Below, piece after piece: positions 6,540 through 8,470 of a stretch of 8,470 nucleotides of DNA. The position numbers were made by a program, and so were the translations under genes. This DNA comes from AC-9 sp051984395 (GTDB taxonomy: Bacteria > Actinomycetota > Acidimicrobiia > Acidimicrobiales > AC-9): NCBI GenBank assembly GCA_051984395.1, contig JBPYEZ010000038.1, positions 1-8,470 on the forward strand. The letters run 5' to 3'. How positions within the stretch are numbered: position 1 is the stretch's first letter; the number at the start of each line of letters is the position of its first letter. The notes under the pieces are model-generated. The model saw nothing but the letters and a program-made list of their open reading frames with translations, was not told the DNA's origin and ran no database searches.

Positions 6540-6752
6540 TCACTGGATGACGGCGATCACGTCCCCCTCCTGGACCTGGTCGTCAGGGCGCACCCGCACC
6601 TCGGCGACGGTGCCGCCGGCCGGGGACTCGACGGGGATCTCCATCTTCATCGACTCGAGGATCGCGATGGTGTCGCCGATGGCGACGGGCTGGCCGACCT
6701 CGACGTGGACCTGCCACACGTTGGCCGTGATCTCGGCCCTGATCTCTGCCAC
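6540..6752 (-). CDS. Small biotin/lipoyl-binding carrier protein (BCCP-like, TB7.3 type)
   Basis: This 70-residue protein is a single biotinyl/lipoyl domain. The attachment motif ESMKME (33-38) places the biotinylated lysine at Lys36. A second half with VESPAGGTVAEV and VQEGDVIAVIQ completes the two-fold beta barrel. It has no ATP-grasp or carboxyltransferase domain, so it must serve a carboxylase encoded elsewhere. It resembles the free-standing actinobacterial carrier exemplified by Mycobacterium TB7.3 (about 71 residues). MKM favours biotin over lipoate. I chose the GTG at 6752 because GGAGGAG lies four bases upstream and the domain begins there. The frame stays open to 6899, but the upstream part is a Gly/Pro/Arg-rich translation of the repeat-filled spacer. 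Confidence 0.92.
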   Translation of the reverse strand: MAEIRAEITANVWQVHVEVGQPVAIGDTIAILESMKMEIPVESPAGGTVAEVRVRPDDQVQEGDVIAVIQ

Positions 6753-6763
6753 TGCGCTCCTCC

Positions 6764-6790
6764 GTGGGTCCGTGGCTCGGTGGGTCCGTG
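6764..6790. repeat. Direct repeat of 11 bases in the divergent spacer
   Basis: GTGGGTCCGTG occurs at 6764-6774 and again at 6780-6790, 16 bases apart start to start. It lies immediately upstream of the ribosome binding site of the biotin carrier gene, within the presumed promoter or leader. It may be simple slippage or a pair of protein-binding sites. Confidence 0.55.
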
Positions 6791-6802
6791 CCGTCTCACC
6801 CG

Positions 6803-6887
6803 GGGCCGGCCTCCCGGGCCCGCCGTCTCGACCGGGCCCGCTGTCTCGACTGGCCCGGCCGTTTCGACTGGGCCGGCCTCCCGGGCC
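6803..6887. repeat. Short GC-rich tandem repeat block, 18-base period
   Basis: Three degenerate 18-base units stand in tandem: GGGCCCGCCGTCTCGACC (6816-6833), GGGCCCGCTGTCTCGACT (6834-6851) and GGCCCGGCCGTTTCGACT (6852-6869). An identical 18-mer, GGGCCGGCCTCCCGGGCC, flanks the block at 6803-6820 and 6870-6887; the left copy overlaps the first unit by five bases. The whole block lies in the roughly 190-base spacer between the divergent biotin carrier and cupin genes. No other gene is seen in that spacer. Confidence 0.7.
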
Positions 6888-6943
6888 GGTCGTGGCCACG
6901 CACAGTACCGGCCGGCTGCTCCCCCGCGATCATGATGAGCGCC

Positions 6944-7378
6944 ATGGACGCCGACGAGATCATCGAGCACCTGCAGCTGGCGCCGCATCCCGAAGGTGGG
7001 TGGTACCGGCAGACGTGGCGGGCTCCGGCCCAGGCGGACGCGCGTCCCGCGGGCAGCGCCATCTACTTCCTCCTCCGCCGTGAAGAGGTGTCCTGGTGGC
7101 ACCGGGTCGACGCCGCCGAGATCTGGCACCACTACGAGGGCGCACCGCTCGAGATCGAGACCTCCGCCGATGGAACGACGGTGCAGGTCGCCACGCTCGG
7201 TCCCGACCTGGCCGCCGGCCAGCAACCCCAGCTCGTCGTGCCCGCCGGCGTCTGGCAGAGCGCCCGCAGCCTCGGCGACCACACCCTGGTGGGGTGCACG
7301 GTCTCACCAGCGTTCGAGTTCAGCGGCTTCGAGCTGGCGGCACCGGACTGGAGCCCGTCGGACGCCGCCAGCTCATAG
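6944..7378 (+). CDS. DUF985 / Cupin_5 family protein
   Basis: This 144-residue protein has the full DUF985 pattern: DEIIEHLQLAPHPEGGWYRQ (4-23), AIYFLLRREEVSWWHRVDAA (39-58), EIWHHYEGAPLEI (59-71), VVPAGVWQSA (98-107) and LVGCTVSPAFEFSGFELA (115-132). These are the conserved strands of a single double-stranded beta-helix cupin. His53, Glu59 and His62 or His63 could serve as metal or ligand-binding residues. The biochemical role of the family is not established, so I assign none. It is probably cytoplasmic, as there is no signal peptide. The start is uncertain: ATG codons at 6932, 6935 and 6944 are all in frame. I chose 6944 because family members normally begin just before DEII. None has a good ribosome binding site. 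It diverges from the biotin carrier gene. Confidence 0.9.
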   Translation: MDADEIIEHLQLAPHPEGGWYRQTWRAPAQADARPAGSAIYFLLRREEVSWWHRVDAAEIWHHYEGAPLEIETSADGTTVQVATLGPDLAAGQQPQLVVPAGVWQSARSLGDHTLVGCTVSPAFEFSGFELAAPDWSPSDAASS

Positions 7379-7391
7379 GGCGAACCACGGA

Positions 7392-7416
7392 GCGGAGACA
7401 GGAGAATCTCCTCCGC
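7392..7416 (+). terminator. Inverted repeat between the cupin and peptidase genes
   Basis: GCGGAG (7392-7397) pairs with CTCCGC (7411-7416), and inside it GAG-aat-CTC forms an inner stem. The palindrome AGGAGAATCTCCT (7400-7412) overlaps this. It begins 13 bases after the cupin stop and about 38 bases before the peptidase start. It may end the cupin transcript or shape the peptidase leader. No T-run follows. Confidence 0.35.
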
Positions 7417-7439
7417 GTAGCGAAATGTCCCTTTCGAGC

Positions 7440-7447
7440 AGGAGGGG
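7440..7447 (+). promoter_or_regulatory. Strong Shine-Dalgarno for the secreted peptidase
   Basis: AGGAGGGG lies six bases before the ATG at 7454. It is the best ribosome binding site in the window and fixes the start of the peptidase. Confidence 0.8.
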
Positions 7448-7453
7448 TTCAAC

Positions 7454-8314
7454 ATGCGTGGACTTCGTCTCGTCGGCTTGCTCCCGCTGCTGGGGCTGCT
7501 CGTGGCGGTCCAGCCAGCCGGAGCGGCCACCACCGCCGTCTTCCACCGTCCCATCGTCTCGGTGGCTGCCAACAAGTCGAACAACTGGTCGGGCTACAAC
7601 CAGGGCTTCCAGGAGCAGGGGGGCAAGACGTTCAACTCCGTCGCCGGAGACTGGATCGTGCCCACGGCGAGCGCCCACACCAAGGGCACGGCCGCCTCCT
7701 CGGCCACCTGGACCGGCATCGGCGGAGGCTGCGTCGACGCTTCGTGCGCCGTGACGGACCCGACCCTGATCCAGGCGGGCACCGAGCAGGACGTCGACGC
7801 CTCGGGCCATGCCACGTACTCGGCCTGGTGGGAGGTGATCCCGGCGCCGAGCGTCACGATCTCAAAGATGACGATAAAGCCCGGGGACCACATGCACGTG
7901 GCGATCGGCCAGTCCGCTCCCGAGGTCTGGAACATCACGGTCAAGGACCTGACCAGCTCGGGCTCCTTCAGCCAGACGGTGCCCTATTCCTCGACCTTCG
8001 CCACGGCGGAGTGGATCGAGGAGACGCCGGTCAACGTCGGCAGTGGTGGCGTCAACGTGGGACCGCTTCCCAACCTGTCGACGGTCAGCTTCGATCTGGC
8101 CACGGTGAACGGGGCCAACCCCAAGCTCAAGCCGTCCGAGGAGATCCAGCTGGTGAGCTCGAACGGCGCGCCCTTGGCCACGCCTTCGGCTCCGGCAGCC
8201 GACACCGACGGCTTCAACGTCTGCGCCTACGCCAGCTCCTGTCCGAGCCCCTCGACCTCGTTGGCAACGACCACGAGTACCCACACCAGCACGCACCACG
8301 CGAAGAAGCGATAG
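7454..8314 (+). CDS. Secreted G1/A4 eqolisin-family (glutamic) peptidase
   Basis: This 286-residue exported protein has a signal peptide, residues 1-24, with probable cleavage after PAGA. The eqolisin fold follows: NNWSGY (43-48), VAGDWIVP (63-70), ATWTGIGG (84-91), LIQAGTEQD (105-113), YSAWWEVIP (122-130), ISKMTIKPGDH (136-146) and AEWIEETP (185-192). By comparison with fungal scytalidoglutamic peptidase (LQTG and AEWIVE), Gln107 and Glu186 are the catalytic pair. Family members are acid-active endopeptidases. Cys93 with Cys98, and Cys257 with Cys263, are close enough for disulfides. Only about 18 residues separate the signal cleavage from the domain, so there is little room for a propeptide. 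The last 24 or so residues are Ser/Thr-rich and end HHAKKR, without an LPXTG or membrane anchor. The product is probably released or loosely wall-bound; activity is inferred from the motif only. Confidence 0.88.
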   Translation: MRGLRLVGLLPLLGLLVAVQPAGAATTAVFHRPIVSVAANKSNNWSGYNQGFQEQGGKTFNSVAGDWIVPTASAHTKGTAASSATWTGIGGGCVDASCAVTDPTLIQAGTEQDVDASGHATYSAWWEVIPAPSVTISKMTIKPGDHMHVAIGQSAPEVWNITVKDLTSSGSFSQTVPYSSTFATAEWIEETPVNVGSGGVNVGPLPNLSTVSFDLATVNGANPKLKPSEEIQLVSSNGAPLATPSAPAADTDGFNVCAYASSCPSPSTSLATTTSTHTSTHHAKKR

Positions 8315-8379
8315 ACGACGGAACGGCGGCGACGCCTATGCCGAGCCGCTGAGCTGCTGGCCTTCAGCGCAGCGCCAGG
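8315..8379. other. Convergent intergenic gap with weak hairpin potential
   Basis: This 65-base gap separates the peptidase from a converging gene. CTGGC (8357-8361) can pair with GCCAG (8374-8378), and GCTG (8353-8356) with CAGC (8365-8368); these two are alternatives. No T-tract accompanies them. It may act as a bidirectional terminator, but the evidence is weak. Confidence 0.3.
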
Positions 8380-8470
8380 TCAGCCGCAGTCGTAGTCGGT
8401 GTCGAAGCCACCCGCCTGGTACTGGACATAGCGGATGTGCCCGCCCGTGACGCTGGGGCCGTTCGTGCAG
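8380..8470 (-). CDS. 3' end of an unrecognised, probably extracytoplasmic protein (partial)
   Basis: A minus-strand frame is open from the right edge to a TGA at 8382-8380. The last 29 residues are visible, beginning CTNGPSVTGGHIRYVQY and ending FDTDYDCG. Third-position G/C use and the two cysteines, one two residues from the end, suggest a real exported protein with a disulfide. The fragment is too short to place in a family. It converges with the peptidase gene. Confidence 0.55.
   Translation of the reverse strand, partial: CTNGPSVTGGHIRYVQYQAGGFDTDYDCG

Noticed and set aside
6803..6887. Possible CRISPR array or mobile-element remnant
   Set aside because: The 18-base units abut without spacers, are degenerate and too short, and no cas gene, transposase or terminal repeat is present.
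6753..6899. N-terminal extension of the biotin carrier protein to 6899
   Set aside because: It would translate the repeat spacer into Gly/Pro/Arg-rich sequence, whereas GTG at 6752 has a strong Shine-Dalgarno and starts the domain exactly.
7096..8352. Plus-strand frame of 418 codons overlapping the cupin and peptidase genes
   Set aside because: It is Arg/Gly/His-rich and out of frame with two genes that have conserved motifs, and has no ribosome site of its own.

Overview
The window is GC-rich and reads as chromosomal DNA of a high-GC Gram-positive bacterium. Codons have G or C almost everywhere in third position, GTG starts are common and genes are tightly overlapped. Actinomycetota is the likely phylum, and a deep lineage such as Acidimicrobiia or Thermoleophilia would fit. 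That placement is inference: better-known actinobacteria usually mature c-type cytochromes by System II, whereas this window carries System I. A small free-standing biotinyl carrier protein of the mycobacterial TB7.3 type supports an actinobacterial origin.

Positions 5804 down to 1 (minus strand) hold one operon, ccmA-ccmB-ccmC-ccmD-ccmE-ccmF-ccmG-ccmH, in canonical System I order. ccmH runs off the left edge. Successive genes overlap by 4 to 11 bases, or by GTGA/ATGA junctions, except ccmG/ccmH, which are one base apart. CcmA and CcmB (ABC ATPase and permease), with CcmC and CcmD, load haem onto CcmE. CcmE carries haem on an HxxxY histidine to CcmF, which ligates it to apocytochrome. CcmG and CcmH (thioredoxin-like WCPPC and RCPSC proteins) keep the apocytochrome cysteines reduced. 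All signature residues examined are present. Departures from textbook proteins are hydrophilic C-terminal tails on CcmA, CcmC and CcmF and a Gly/Pro/Ser/Thr-rich insertion in the last periplasmic loop of CcmF.

Positions 5805-5956 are a 152-base gap packed with four inverted repeats, the strongest a perfect 10-bp stem. Next, still on the minus strand, come a small exported protein with a DUF5666-like beta-rich domain (5957-6406) and a 70-residue biotin carrier protein (6540-6752).

The biotin carrier gene diverges from a plus-strand DUF985/Cupin_5 gene (6944-7378). The spacer between them contains short tandem and direct GC-rich repeats. Downstream on the plus strand is a secreted peptidase of the G1/A4 eqolisin (glutamic peptidase) fold (7454-8314), with the Gln/Glu catalytic pair visible. 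The last 91 bases are the 3' end of an unrecognised minus-strand gene.

I see no mobile element, tRNA, rRNA, CRISPR array or obvious defence system. The most unusual items are the hairpin cluster ahead of ccmA, the bacterial glutamic peptidase with its Ser/Thr tail, the CcmF insertion and the repeat-filled divergent spacer. None amounts to a demonstrable new system from sequence alone.
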